Part shown: piece after piece, positions 24,093-32,148 of the stretch
Position numbering within the stretch: the stretch's first letter is position 1
Layout of the letters: the number at the start of each line of letters is the position of its first letter
NCBI GenBank assembly: GCA_015062655.1
Contig: SUUG01000008.1
Span: 62,001 to 126,000 of the forward strand
Length of the DNA stretch: 64,000 nucleotides
DNA from: Coriobacteriaceae bacterium
Lineage (GTDB): Bacteria > Actinomycetota > Coriobacteriia > Coriobacteriales > Coriobacteriaceae
Direction: 5' to 3'
Notes under the pieces: generated by a model
Databases searched by the model: none
What the model was told of the DNA's origin: nothing
What the model saw: the letters and a program-made list of their open reading frames with translations, nothing else
Position numbers and translations under genes: made by a program

Positions 24093-24815
24093 TTACGCGA
24101 GCTTGCCGCCGGCGATGAAATCCTGCTGCTCGGAGACGAGCGGCAGCGGATTCTCCTGGCGGGTCGGACCGGAGGAATGGTTCACATTCTCCCACTTGAC
24201 GAGCTCGATGGCCCCGTTGGGGCACTGGTCGGCGCAGCGCCCGCAGGCGATGCACTTGGTCGACTTGCCTGTGACGGTGTTCACCACGGGCATGTGCCAG
24301 GGGCACGCCGCCACGCAGGTGCCGCAGCCCACGCACTTCTCGGGGTCCACGTCGCGCACGCCGTTCTCCTCGGTGCGGATGGCGCCGTAGGGGCAGGCGG
24401 TCTGGCAAAGCGCGGTCTTGCACATGTGGCAGGTGCGGACGTTCCACTCCATGGAGTAGAAGATGCCGTCACCGGAGCCGAGCTCGGAGCCGTAGTAGAA
24501 GCCGTCGTTCACGTGGATGCGCGCGGCGGCCGGCTGCGAGGCCCCGTCGTTTTTGAGCGTGCAGCTCATCTCGCAGCGCTGGCAGCCCGTGCAGCGCGCG
24601 CGGTTGACCTTGAGCACATGGCTCGGGGTCGCGTAGAAATCGACCTTGCCCTTCGAGTTCGCGGGAGCGGCCGCGGCCGTCTCGGGCAGCAACCCGAGCG
24701 CCGCCATGCTCGCGACGAACGCACCTGAGACCTTCACAAACCCGCGACGGGTGAAGAAGGGGTCAAGGTGATCCGCACCGGAGCCGACATGCTCCAAAGC
24801 GGTGTTCTCTTTCAT
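24093..24815 (-). CDS. Tat-exported ferredoxin with four [4Fe-4S] sites
   Basis: GGGAGGG precedes the ATG. The N-terminus has the twin-arginine motif F-T-R-R-G-F-V-K-V and a hydrophobic stretch ending in A-A-A-A-P, a cleavable Tat signal. Cluster motifs in order are C-T-G-C-Q-R-C-E-M-S-C, C-H-M-C-K-x4-C-x3-C-P, C-V-G-C-G-T-C-V-A-A-C-P and C-I-A-C-G-R-C-A-D-Q-C-P. The order and spacing match DmsB/YdhY-type electron-transfer subunits of molybdo/tungsto-enzymes. It is the first gene of the operon, 16 bases before the AOR-family gene. Confidence 0.9.
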   Translation of the reverse strand: MKENTALEHVGSGADHLDPFFTRRGFVKVSGAFVASMAALGLLPETAAAAPANSKGKVDFYATPSHVLKVNRARCTGCQRCEMSCTLKNDGASQPAAARIHVNDGFYYGSELGSGDGIFYSMEWNVRTCHMCKTALCQTACPYGAIRTEENGVRDVDPEKCVGCGTCVAACPWHMPVVNTVTGKSTKCIACGRCADQCPNGAIELVKWENVNHSSGPTRQENPLPLVSEQQDFIAGGKLA

Positions 24816-24999
24816 AGTTCCCTCCCCTAACTACTCTGCGCCTCGGCGGGGCGCATCTTCCGTGCCGAACCGGCGCGCGGCGAACGCGCCCATTTGGTCA
24901 GTGTCTATTCTCGGTTGTTCTCATGCGCGCGCGTCCCCTACTTGGTGGTAACTTTGCGGGGCAATTTGAGCACCGATATCATTTTAGCAGGTAAACCGC

Positions 25000-25018
25000 G
25001 TCACCTGTTATAGGTGAC
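25000..25018. promoter_or_regulatory. Operator-like palindrome
   Basis: The arms gtcacct and aggtgac are perfect with the spacer gttat. It lies between the divergent redox operon and the radical SAM gene, about 185 bases from the former and 250 from the latter. The symmetry and spacing fit a dimeric regulator; which one is unknown. Confidence 0.5.
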
Positions 25019-25045
25019 CTCCTCGAGCGGACCCCGTCACCCCTT

Positions 25046-25109
25046 ATGCCGAGCGTTCGTAATTGCCTCTTTTTCCCGATGGAAATGGCGAATTACGAAC
25101 GCTCGGCAT
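25046..25109 (+). repeat. 64-bp hairpin element, copy D
   Basis: It begins ATGCCGAGCGTTCGTAAT and ends in the exact complement of the first 18 bases, with CTTTTT in the interior. Again it is exactly 64 bp long. Confidence 0.85.
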
Positions 25110-25265
25110 CGCGGGCCGTGGCGCGGCGGCATCGCGGCTGAGTCGCGGCCGAGTCGCGGGCAACATCGCCCTCGGCATCGCGGGCGGCGTCATTTTCTTC
25201 CGCGCCTCTTTCTCTCGGCACCGCGAAGGTTCACAATGGACGAGCTCACCTCAGGAGGTATATCG

Positions 25266-26618
25266 ATGCTCTCAGAACGCCTGCTCTCCAAGGCCATCGG
25301 CATGGGTGCCGTGAACCTGTTCAAGTCGAAGACCGTGGCCGAGCCCACGCTTCCCGCACCCGTGCCCGGCCACGAGTACATGCTCTACGTGCACGTGCCC
25401 TTCTGCGACGTGCTGTGCCCCTACTGCTCCTTCACGCGCTTCCCGTTCAAGGAGGAGCTGGGGCGGCGCTACTTCAAAGCCCTGCGCGCCGAGCTCAAGA
25501 TGATCAAAGACCTCGGCTACGAGCCCCCGAGCGCCTACATCGGCGGCGGCACGCCCACCATCATGATGGACGAGCTCGAGCGCACCATCGATTACATGCG
25601 CGAGCTCTTCCCCACCATCACCGAGGTCTCGAGCGAGACCAACCCGCCCCACCTCGACCGCGGCCGCCTGGAGCGCCTCTCCCGGATGGTGCAGCGCTTC
25701 TCCGTGGGCGTGCAGAGCTTCGATGACGGCCTGCTCAAGCGCATGGACCGCTATAGCAAGTACGGCAGCTCCGGGGAGATCGTCCGCCGCATCCAGGACG
25801 TGCACGACATGTTCCAGACCTTCAACGTGGACATGATCTTCAACTTCCCCGGTCAGACAGCCGAGATGGTCCTTCGCGACATCGAGGTCTTCAAGACCAC
25901 CGGCGCGAACCAGATCACCTACTACCCGCTCATGGCATCCCCGGGCTCCCAGCACCTGATGCAGACCTGCTTTTACGGCCAGGTCGACTACAAAAACGAG
26001 CGCGAGCTCTACAACGCGCTGTTCGACCAGATGATCGCACCCGTCGAGCAGGGCGGCGCGGGGTTCTGGGCCACCGACGTGTACACCTTCGCCAAGGACC
26101 GCGACGCCATGATCGACGAGTACGTGGTGGACTTCGGCGAGTTCGTGGCCGCCGGCTGCGGGGGCTACTCCTTCCTGGGGAGCGTCATCCACAACAACGA
26201 CTCCTCGCTCTCCGGCTATTGCGAGCGCGTGGAGCGCGGCGACCTCTCCGTGGCGAGCAAGATCGACATGGGCACGGCCAACGCCAAGCGCTACCGCATG
26301 GGCCGCGAGCTCTTCGGCCTGCGCCTCGACAACCGTCAGTGGCGCCGCGACTTCGGCCGCTACATCCAGTACGACCTGCCGGTCGAATACGGCTACCTTG
26401 CTGCCAACGGCGCCTTCGCCACCAACAACGCCGACGAGCTCACGCTCACGCGCAAGGGCCGCTACCTGGTGATGGTTATGATGCGGCAGATCTTCATCGG
26501 CATGAACACCGAGCGCGACCGCCTGCGCACGCTGCTCCCCCATGAGGAGCGCGGCTGGTTCGAGGACTCGGCCGCGCGCCAGATCGCCGCGGCGCGGGAG
26601 GCCGACGGCATCGCCTGA
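25266..26618 (+). CDS. Radical SAM coproporphyrinogen III oxidase/HemW-like protein
   Basis: ATG 25266 has AGGAGG nine bases upstream; the longer frame lacks a site. The 450-residue product has Y-V-H-V-P-F-C-D-V-L-C-P-Y-C-S-F (the C-x3-C-x2-C [4Fe-4S] motif plus the extra Phe), then Y-I-G-G-G-T-P-T, N-P, R-F-S-V-G-V-Q-S-F and D-M-I-F-N-F-P-G-Q-T. These are the HemN/HemW signatures. The C-terminal ~120 residues are longer and more divergent than HemW. It may act in haem synthesis or haem loading, which fits the multihaem cytochrome across the intergenic region. Which of the two roles cannot be told. Confidence 0.82.
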   Translation: MLSERLLSKAIGMGAVNLFKSKTVAEPTLPAPVPGHEYMLYVHVPFCDVLCPYCSFTRFPFKEELGRRYFKALRAELKMIKDLGYEPPSAYIGGGTPTIMMDELERTIDYMRELFPTITEVSSETNPPHLDRGRLERLSRMVQRFSVGVQSFDDGLLKRMDRYSKYGSSGEIVRRIQDVHDMFQTFNVDMIFNFPGQTAEMVLRDIEVFKTTGANQITYYPLMASPGSQHLMQTCFYGQVDYKNERELYNALFDQMIAPVEQGGAGFWATDVYTFAKDRDAMIDEYVVDFGEFVAAGCGGYSFLGSVIHNNDSSLSGYCERVERGDLSVASKIDMGTANAKRYRMGRELFGLRLDNRQWRRDFGRYIQYDLPVEYGYLAANGAFATNNADELTLTRKGRYLVMVMMRQIFIGMNTERDRLRTLLPHEERGWFEDSAARQIAAAREADGIA

Positions 26619-26629
26619 GCGAGGCGCGA

Positions 26630-28237
26630 TCAGCCGCCGTACTCGTTGATGTAGTCCAGGATCTCCTGGCGTGAGTGCAGGTCGGTCTTCTCATAGATGC
26701 GCTTGATGTGCGTGTGCACCGTGTTGGTGGAGAGCTGCAGCTCCTCGCTGACGCGGGCCTGCGTGTGCCCGAGCGCGTAGAGCGTGAGCACCTCGACCTC
26801 GCGACCCGTGAGCCCGAAGCGCTGGCCAATCTCGAGCACCGAGGTGGCGATGTGCACGTCAGGGGTCTTGCTCGGCAGCGGCGTCTCCGCCTGGGGCGAG
26901 ATGGCGAGCACGCCCATGAGCGGGATGCGGCGCACGTCATCCTCGGTGATGCGCCCGGGAGCCTCCGGCGCTGCCGCGGCCTCAGCCTTCGCCGCGGCGC
27001 GGTCGGCCGCCGCCTGGACCTCGACGCGCTCGCTCGGCGCCGCGAGCAGGCGCGTGAAGACCACCTGAGCGCCCAGAAGCACGAAGAACCCCATGAACGC
27101 GATGATCGCCGCCGCGTTGGACGGCACCAGCCGCGTGATCAGGGCGTCGACGCGCATACCGGCGACGATCAGCAGGTTCATGGCGATCCATGCCGCCGTC
27201 GCGTAGTAGTACGGGTCGCGCCAGCCGAAGCTGATGAAGGCGATCGTCATGTACCAGACGAAGGCCTGCAGCACGAGGGACGAGGCGAGCACGAGGGCCG
27301 CGCCCGGGGACGGATCGGTGGGGAGCAGCGCGAAGAGGATGGTGCCGACGCCGAGCAGCAGCTCCATCACAACCCAGATGCTCGTGGTCAGCGCGTGCAT
27401 GCGCGAGGCGAGGGCGAAGCGCACCCAGAGCATCGAGACGATCGCGACGCACAGCAGGACCAGGCCGCGGGCAGCCGGGTCAAGATGGACGGGCTGACCG
27501 GTGGAGAACCCGCGTCCCATGCCGATGGGGATCGAGATGAACCAGATGCCGAGGGCGGCCACCACCAGGAAGCTCCGGTTGGAGAAGTGGTTCTCATCCG
27601 TGCCGAAGTAGCTCTCCGAGACGGCGGGGAAGGAGTCGCTCGGCAGGCCCATCGCGCGAGACGCCCGCACGGGCGCGAACTGCAGGAACATGAGGGCGAC
27701 GCAGGCGAAGTGCCACACGCTGGGCTCGGTGAAGCTCAGCGCGAAGGTGACGAGCTCCGAGAGCGCCAGCGCCGAGAACACCACGACGACCACGGCTTGG
27801 GCCGAGGTTCCCCGGAGCTTTCGCATCCAGTAGAACTGCAGCAGGGTGGCACCCATCATGACCCCGGCCTGCAGCAGCAGGTCGATCGGGGCGGCGAGGG
27901 CGACCGCGACCGCATCGGCGGCGCCGAGGACGAGGGCCGCCAGGCCGCCGATATGGATCGAGAGGAACACGCCGAGCGAGATGGCGGCCTTGGGGAACCG
28001 CTTCACGAAGATGGTCGCAAGGAAGATCGCTCCGATCACGACGGACGCCGCGACGAGGGACCAGCCATCGTAGGTGGAGATGCCCGTCGTGCCGTGCGCC
28101 TGCTGGACAGAGAGGCTCACCGCCGTTGCGGCGAGCGCCATCCCCGCGATGGACGGGATGAGGATCCGATAGCCCTCGAGGCTCAGCGGCGGCATCGTCG
28201 CGGCCTGACCTGCTTGACTACCTGCAATTGGCGCCAT
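26630..28237 (-). CDS. LuxR-family regulator with large N-terminal membrane domain
   Basis: ATG 28237 follows AGGATGAGGTG. Of 535 residues, ~15-410 contain about twelve hydrophobic segments with short loops. A linker rich in A/E is followed by a LuxR helix-turn-helix at the C-terminus (LTGREVEVLTLYALGHTQ, then S-T-N-T-V-H-T-H-I-K-R-I-Y-E-K). Such 12-TM LuxR proteins are frequent in Coriobacteriia and may sense a membrane or small-molecule signal directly. It is divergent from the hypothetical gene at 28351 across a 113-bp shared promoter region. It does not carry a receiver domain. Confidence 0.9.
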   Translation of the reverse strand: MAPIAGSQAGQAATMPPLSLEGYRILIPSIAGMALAATAVSLSVQQAHGTTGISTYDGWSLVAASVVIGAIFLATIFVKRFPKAAISLGVFLSIHIGGLAALVLGAADAVAVALAAPIDLLLQAGVMMGATLLQFYWMRKLRGTSAQAVVVVVFSALALSELVTFALSFTEPSVWHFACVALMFLQFAPVRASRAMGLPSDSFPAVSESYFGTDENHFSNRSFLVVAALGIWFISIPIGMGRGFSTGQPVHLDPAARGLVLLCVAIVSMLWVRFALASRMHALTTSIWVVMELLLGVGTILFALLPTDPSPGAALVLASSLVLQAFVWYMTIAFISFGWRDPYYYATAAWIAMNLLIVAGMRVDALITRLVPSNAAAIIAFMGFFVLLGAQVVFTRLLAAPSERVEVQAAADRAAAKAEAAAAPEAPGRITEDDVRRIPLMGVLAISPQAETPLPSKTPDVHIATSVLEIGQRFGLTGREVEVLTLYALGHTQARVSEELQLSTNTVHTHIKRIYEKTDLHSRQEILDYINEYGG

Positions 28238-28350
28238 CGTCACCTCATCCTTGCACAGCGGGGTACCCTCAACTAGGTGATAGATTAGTATACCTTGTAC
28301 TACACTGGGAAGGATGTTCCAGAGGTTTTCAGGTGTCGTGGGGAGGCGCC
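28238..28350. promoter_or_regulatory. Shared divergent promoter region of the LuxR gene and the gene at 28351
   Basis: This is an AT-richer stretch (28275-28310, with gatagattagtata) between two start codons that face apart. Short dyads such as tagta/tacta are present. No confident -35/-10 pair could be assigned. The LuxR product is the obvious candidate regulator. Confidence 0.4.
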
Positions 28351-29154
28351 ATGAGCGAGCAGGAGAACAGCGTCGAAGCGTCTGGCGGCGAGACGGGCGA
28401 GTGTCGCGCATTCGAGGCGCCTGCCGCCCCCGAGAACGATGCCGCGCAGACGTCGGAGCTCACCGACGAGGAGCGCGCCGCCATCCGCGATCGCAACGCG
28501 CTCATCCTCGCTTGGGATCGCGCGCTCACCGATATCCGCCAGCGCTCCTACGAAGGCAAGCTCACCACACCGGCCCGCTGGCGCAAGCTCGCGATCGCGC
28601 CGGCTGGGGTGGGAGCCGCCGAATTCGAGGAGTCTCTCGTGGCCTACATCGAGGAGCACGAGCACGCCGAGGACTCCCCCGCGCTGAATGAGCCGCCGGC
28701 CCCGGCACCGCTCGAGGTGCAGCTCGAGGGCGTGGAGCGCTCCGAAGACGACCCGCTGCCCGAGCCCATGGTGACCGACATCGTGCTCCTGTTCGGCAAG
28801 AAGGCCACCTACCTCTACTCGAAGCCGCTGCTCTCGCACAGCTTCGCCCATGCGCTCTTCCTCACCGCCGAGGACGACGACCTCGCGACCTTCATCGACG
28901 TCGTGCGCACCGAATCGCGCGTGTATCCGCGGCCCGTTTCGAGGGATTCATTCATAAACGTCCCCTACCTGTGGTCTCCGACGAAGACGGCGCAGGTGTT
29001 CGACCGGGTCTGCGCCGACGGCTCCTTCGAGGACATCCGCTCGGTCACCGCCAGCAACGGGGTGGTCAGCTACTATTCCACGCTGTACCTGAGCGACGCG
29101 CAGGCGCGCGCCCTCTCGGAGTGGTACGAGGTCGAGAAGCCGAGCAACCCCTAG
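28351..29154 (+). CDS. Hypothetical protein, 267 residues
   Basis: GGGGAGG lies six bases before the ATG. The N-terminal ~130 residues are acidic and Ala/Glu-rich with predicted helix (ELTDEERAAIRDRNALILAW). The C-terminal ~130 residues form a compact domain (DIVLLFGKKATYLYSKPLLS; FINVPYLWSPTKTAQVFDRV). There is no signal peptide, membrane segment or known motif. It is cytoplasmic. Divergence from the LuxR regulator suggests joint control. The next gene follows after 44 bases and could be in the same operon. Confidence 0.7.
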   Translation: MSEQENSVEASGGETGECRAFEAPAAPENDAAQTSELTDEERAAIRDRNALILAWDRALTDIRQRSYEGKLTTPARWRKLAIAPAGVGAAEFEESLVAYIEEHEHAEDSPALNEPPAPAPLEVQLEGVERSEDDPLPEPMVTDIVLLFGKKATYLYSKPLLSHSFAHALFLTAEDDDLATFIDVVRTESRVYPRPVSRDSFINVPYLWSPTKTAQVFDRVCADGSFEDIRSVTASNGVVSYYSTLYLSDAQARALSEWYEVEKPSNP

Positions 29155-29198
29155 CGCCCCACGCGTACTGGCATCCCCTCCCGCCGAAAGGAACCCTC

Positions 29199-29783
29199 AT
29201 GGCAAAACAGCATCTCACCGAGGACACGCCGCTGCTGCGCACCCCCGATATGTACCAGATCGAGAATGATGCGCCCATCACCGAGTACGCCGATCAGACG
29301 CTCGACCTTATCGCCGACGCCCGCACGACCGGGGTACCCGAGGGTGCAAACGCCTTCTGCAGCGTGGGCAAGGAGAAGCGCGGAACGGTGCAGATGCAGC
29401 TGTTCGCACGTATCGACCCGGCTAGCGACACGTTTGAGCAGGTGGGGTTCAGGAGCCACGGCTGCCTGGCGGCCATCGCCTGCGCAGCGGCGCTCTCGCA
29501 GATGCTCCCCGGGAAGAGCCTGGAGGAGGCTCTCTCCATCACACGAAGCGATATCGAGGCTGTCACGGGCCCGATCCCCAAGGGGCGCGATTACACGCTC
29601 TTCTATGGTGTGGAAGCCGTCAAGGCCCTGGTGGGAGACTACGTGCTTCGGGAGAAAAAGGTCGATCTCGCAGCTCTTGACCAGGTGGTTCGGTGCGAGC
29701 GCATGTCCATGGAGTGCCTGCTCACCGAGAACTGCTCGCTGCGCGACAGCCGCGTGGACGTGGAGCTCGGCGACAACTGGTGA
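29199..29783 (+). CDS. IscU/NifU-like iron-sulfur scaffold-type protein
   Basis: AAAGGA precedes the ATG. The 194-residue product shows the IscU pattern in altered form. A first Cys is in N-A-F-C-S-V-G-K-E-K-R-G-T-V, followed by the strand V-Q-M-Q-L. A second is in F-R-S-H-G-C-L-A-A-I-A-C-A-A-A-L (IscU: Y-G-C-G-S-A-I-A-S-S), then M-L-P-G-K-S-L-E-E-A. C-terminal Cys residues are in R-C-E-R-M-S-M-E-C-L-L-T-E-N-C. An N-terminal extension of ~25 residues is extra. It may assemble or carry clusters, or be an IscU-fold protein with another job. Confidence 0.7.
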   Translation: MAKQHLTEDTPLLRTPDMYQIENDAPITEYADQTLDLIADARTTGVPEGANAFCSVGKEKRGTVQMQLFARIDPASDTFEQVGFRSHGCLAAIACAAALSQMLPGKSLEEALSITRSDIEAVTGPIPKGRDYTLFYGVEAVKALVGDYVLREKKVDLAALDQVVRCERMSMECLLTENCSLRDSRVDVELGDNW

Positions 29784-29849
29784 GTGCTACGTGTTTTGAG
29801 GTGCGATGAGCCTATCGCACCGCTCGGATCAGCTTCGCGACGGGCGGTC

Positions 29850-30022
29850 TGGTTAAAAATGGCTAATTTGCACTTTTCTATTGTCACGCATTGCTCTGTT
29901 GCCCAAATATAGATGGTTGTTACGGAAGGTGGCGACCCGCATGAAGGATGAAAACAGCTCAAAAACCTTCTTTCGAGGCTGTGGCGCCGCTTTCAAAAGT
30001 ACAGATTAGCCATTTTTAACCA
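29850..30022. repeat. 173-bp unit bounded by 18-bp perfect inverted repeats
   Basis: tggttaaaaatggctaat at 29850-29867 is repeated in inverse at 30005-30022. The interior (137 bp) is clearly richer in A+T than the surroundings and has no gene. The shape is that of a miniature inverted-repeat element or of a large stem-loop. No clear target duplication was seen at the borders, although partial pairing (cgggc / gcccg) extends outside. Confidence 0.65.
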
Positions 30023-30241
30023 CCTTGCCCGGATCGCGTAGAGGGTGGTTTCTAGTTAGATTGATATTCGTGTATTTTCCAATACAGAATTGCTGAATTA
30101 CGCATACTGATTTGCACCAGCATCTGATAGACATTGTTCCATGCTCCGCGCGGCGCGTTGCTCCCTGTCTCTCATGCCCGAAACGCCAAAGGGGGGGGGA
30201 CCGCTGCCCGCGCACCGGCTCAGCCGGCGGCGCCCTACAGA

Positions 30242-30275
30242 AAAGCCGGGCGGCCCGTTCGGGCCGCCCGGCTTT
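30242..30275 (-). terminator. purB terminator
   Basis: The arms are 15 bases and perfect (core gccgggcggccc) with the loop gttc. On the minus strand it is followed by a T-rich run (ttttct). It lies 18 bases after the purB stop. Confidence 0.85.
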
Positions 30276-30293
30276 CTCAATCCAGATCCCGTC

Positions 30294-31637
30294 TTAGAAC
30301 GACAGCTCCTCAAGCCGCTCGAACACCACGTTCACCCGCGTCAGGAAGTCCCACGGATCGAAGATCTCATCGAGCTTCTCGCTCGGCACGGTGCACTCCG
30401 GATCGGCCTCGAGCCGCTCGCGCAGGCCCGGGCCTTCAACAGCGTTGTGCACGTCATCCCACACGGCCATGGAGTTGCGCTGCACGATCTTGTAGGCCTC
30501 CTCGCGGGTGATGCCGGTATCGACGAGCGCGAGCAGCACCTTCGAGGAGAAGATCAGACCACGGGTCTTGTTGAGGTTGGCCTCCATGCGCGCCGGATAG
30601 AGAATCAACCCATCGATCACGCGAATCAGGCACTGGAACATATGGTCGAGCGCGATGAAGCTGTCAGCCTGCGCCACGCGCTCCGCCGAGCTGTGCGAGA
30701 TGTCGCGCTCGTGCCACAGCGCCACGTTGTCAAAGGCAACCTGCGCGTTCGCCTTCACCACACGGGAAAGGCCGCAGACCTTCTCCATAGTGATGGGGTT
30801 TCGCTTGTGCGGCATCGCCGAGCTGCCCTTCTGCCCCTTCTTGAAGGGTTCCTCGGCCTCGAGCGTGTCGGTCTTCTGCAGGCTGCGGACCTCGGTGGCG
30901 ATTCGCTCGAGGGTCGCGGCGACCGTGGCCATCACGCCGGCGAGGTAGGCGTGGTGGTCGCGGCTGATGACCTGCGTGGAGAGTGGATCGCGCACAAGAC
31001 CCAGGTGCTCGCAGACGTACTTCTCCACGAAGGGGTCAATCGAGCTGTAGGTGCCCACCGCACCCGAGATGGCGCCGAACGCCACGTTCTTGCGGGCGTC
31101 GATCAGGCGGTCGAGGTCACGGCGGAGCTCCCACGCCCAGCTGCCGAACTTCATGCCGAAGGTCATGGGCTCGGCATGTATGCCGTGCGTGCGGCCCACG
31201 CAAAGGATCTCGCGCTCCTCGAAGGCGCGGCGGCGGCAGATCTCGCCGAGCGCTCGACAATCCTCGATGAGCAGGTCGCAGGCTTGGGTGAGCTGGTAGC
31301 AGAGGGCGGTGTCGCCCAGATCGGAGCTCGTCATACCGTAGTGGACCCAGCGGCTCGGCTTGGGCTCGCCCTCGGGCACCTCGGCGTCGATATAGGAGCC
31401 CATGTTGGTGAGGAACGCGATGACGTCATGGTTGGTGACGGCCTCGATCTCGTCGACCTCGGCGCGGTCGAACGCGGCATGCTCGCGGATCCAGGCGGCC
31501 TCCTCGCGCGTGATGCCGCTCTTCCCGAGCTCGGCCTGCGCCTCGCAGGCGAGCACCTCGATCTCCTGCCAGACGGCGTACTTGTTCTCCAGCGAGAAGA
31601 TGTGGCCCATCTCAGGACGGGTGTACCGATCGATCAT
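30294..31637 (-). CDS. purB: Adenylosuccinate lyase
   Basis: ATG 31637 has AGGAGG seven bases upstream. The 447-residue product carries the fumarase/lyase signature in K-G-S-S-A-M-P-H-K-R-N-P and the H-Y-G-M-T-S-S-D-L-G-D-T-A motif. C-V-G-R-T-H-G-I-H-A-E-P is also present. It cleaves SAICAR and adenylosuccinate in purine synthesis. It starts M-I-D-R-Y-T-R-P-E-M, as in many Gram-positive PurB proteins. A TACAAT hexamer on the minus strand (31694-31689) lies ~55 bases upstream and may be the -10 box. It stands alone between two gene-free regions. Confidence 0.95.
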   Translation of the reverse strand: MIDRYTRPEMGHIFSLENKYAVWQEIEVLACEAQAELGKSGITREEAAWIREHAAFDRAEVDEIEAVTNHDVIAFLTNMGSYIDAEVPEGEPKPSRWVHYGMTSSDLGDTALCYQLTQACDLLIEDCRALGEICRRRAFEEREILCVGRTHGIHAEPMTFGMKFGSWAWELRRDLDRLIDARKNVAFGAISGAVGTYSSIDPFVEKYVCEHLGLVRDPLSTQVISRDHHAYLAGVMATVAATLERIATEVRSLQKTDTLEAEEPFKKGQKGSSAMPHKRNPITMEKVCGLSRVVKANAQVAFDNVALWHERDISHSSAERVAQADSFIALDHMFQCLIRVIDGLILYPARMEANLNKTRGLIFSSKVLLALVDTGITREEAYKIVQRNSMAVWDDVHNAVEGPGLRERLEADPECTVPSEKLDEIFDPWDFLTRVNVVFERLEELSF

Positions 31638-32148
31638 GCAGATTCCTCCTGCGCACGGCCGCGATGCGGCGAGATTACGGTCACAGCCATTGTACACGCA
31701 ACATAAACAAGGGCCGCGTTGCGGCCCCGTCGAATGCGGATGAGCGTCCGGCTTGCTCGCGAGCGCCAACGGGTTGCGCCCCCCCTCGACGGCGAAGCCC
31801 AGTTGCATTTTTTACGGCTTTGCATAGAAAACGAAAACAACCTGACGGCTTTGCACGTCGGTGTGCAAAGCCGTCAGAAATGCAACCGCGCTGACCTGCG
31901 GGTTTTGCTTCGCTACTTTGAGTGCCGCTCAGCCGGCATGCAAAGCCGTAAAAACCGCAACTGGAACTTGCCGGGCGACCCGACAACGGGCCCGCAAGGC
32001 GAAAGCTCGACAGCGCGACGGGCGGCGATCTGGCCCCTTAAGCGCTCGAGCAAGGGCGGGTGCGCACCGGGCTGTCCGCTCAAGCGCGCGAGCAAGGGCG
32101 ATCAGGCGCCGGGACATGGGAGGGTGGGCCGGGGGCGCGAAGCCCAGC
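31638..32148. other. 511-bp gene-free region
   Basis: It holds the purB promoter, the 31801-31962 inverted-repeat cluster and a direct repeat (aagcgctcgagcaagggcg near 32039 and aagcgcgcgagcaagggcg near 32079). No convincing gene is seen. It separates chromosomal genes from the 3' end of the type VII locus. Confidence 0.7.
31801..31962. repeat. Nested inverted-repeat cluster built from four TGCAAAGCCGT units
   Basis: An inner hairpin has 15-bp perfect arms ctgacggctttgcac (31842-31856) and gtgcaaagccgtcag (31863-31877) with a six-base loop. An outer pair, 31801-31824 and 31939-31962, is complementary at 22 of 24 positions. Each arm contains TGCAAAGCCGT, so the unit occurs four times, two in each direction. 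Confidence 0.8.

Larger units (their letters stand above)
24816..25265. other. 450-bp divergent intergenic region
   Basis: It separates the minus-strand redox operon from the plus-strand radical SAM gene. It holds an operator-like palindrome at 25000-25018 and copy D of the 64-bp element. No gene is seen. A strong AGGAGG for the radical SAM gene ends it. Confidence 0.7.
29784..30293. other. 510-bp gene-free region
   Basis: It contains the 173-bp inverted-repeat-bounded unit at 29850-30022, an AT-rich stretch to ~30120, and the purB terminator at 30242-30275. Short frames on both strands lack ribosome sites and protein-like composition. Confidence 0.7.

Noticed and set aside
28351..28650. Signal peptide or WXG domain in the gene after the LuxR regulator
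   Set aside because: The N-terminus is acidic and helical but has no hydrophobic core and no W-x-G turn.
29639..29962. Minus-strand frame of 107 residues opposite the IscU-like gene end
   Set aside because: Half of it is antisense to a good gene and the rest lies in the inverted-repeat unit; no ribosome site.
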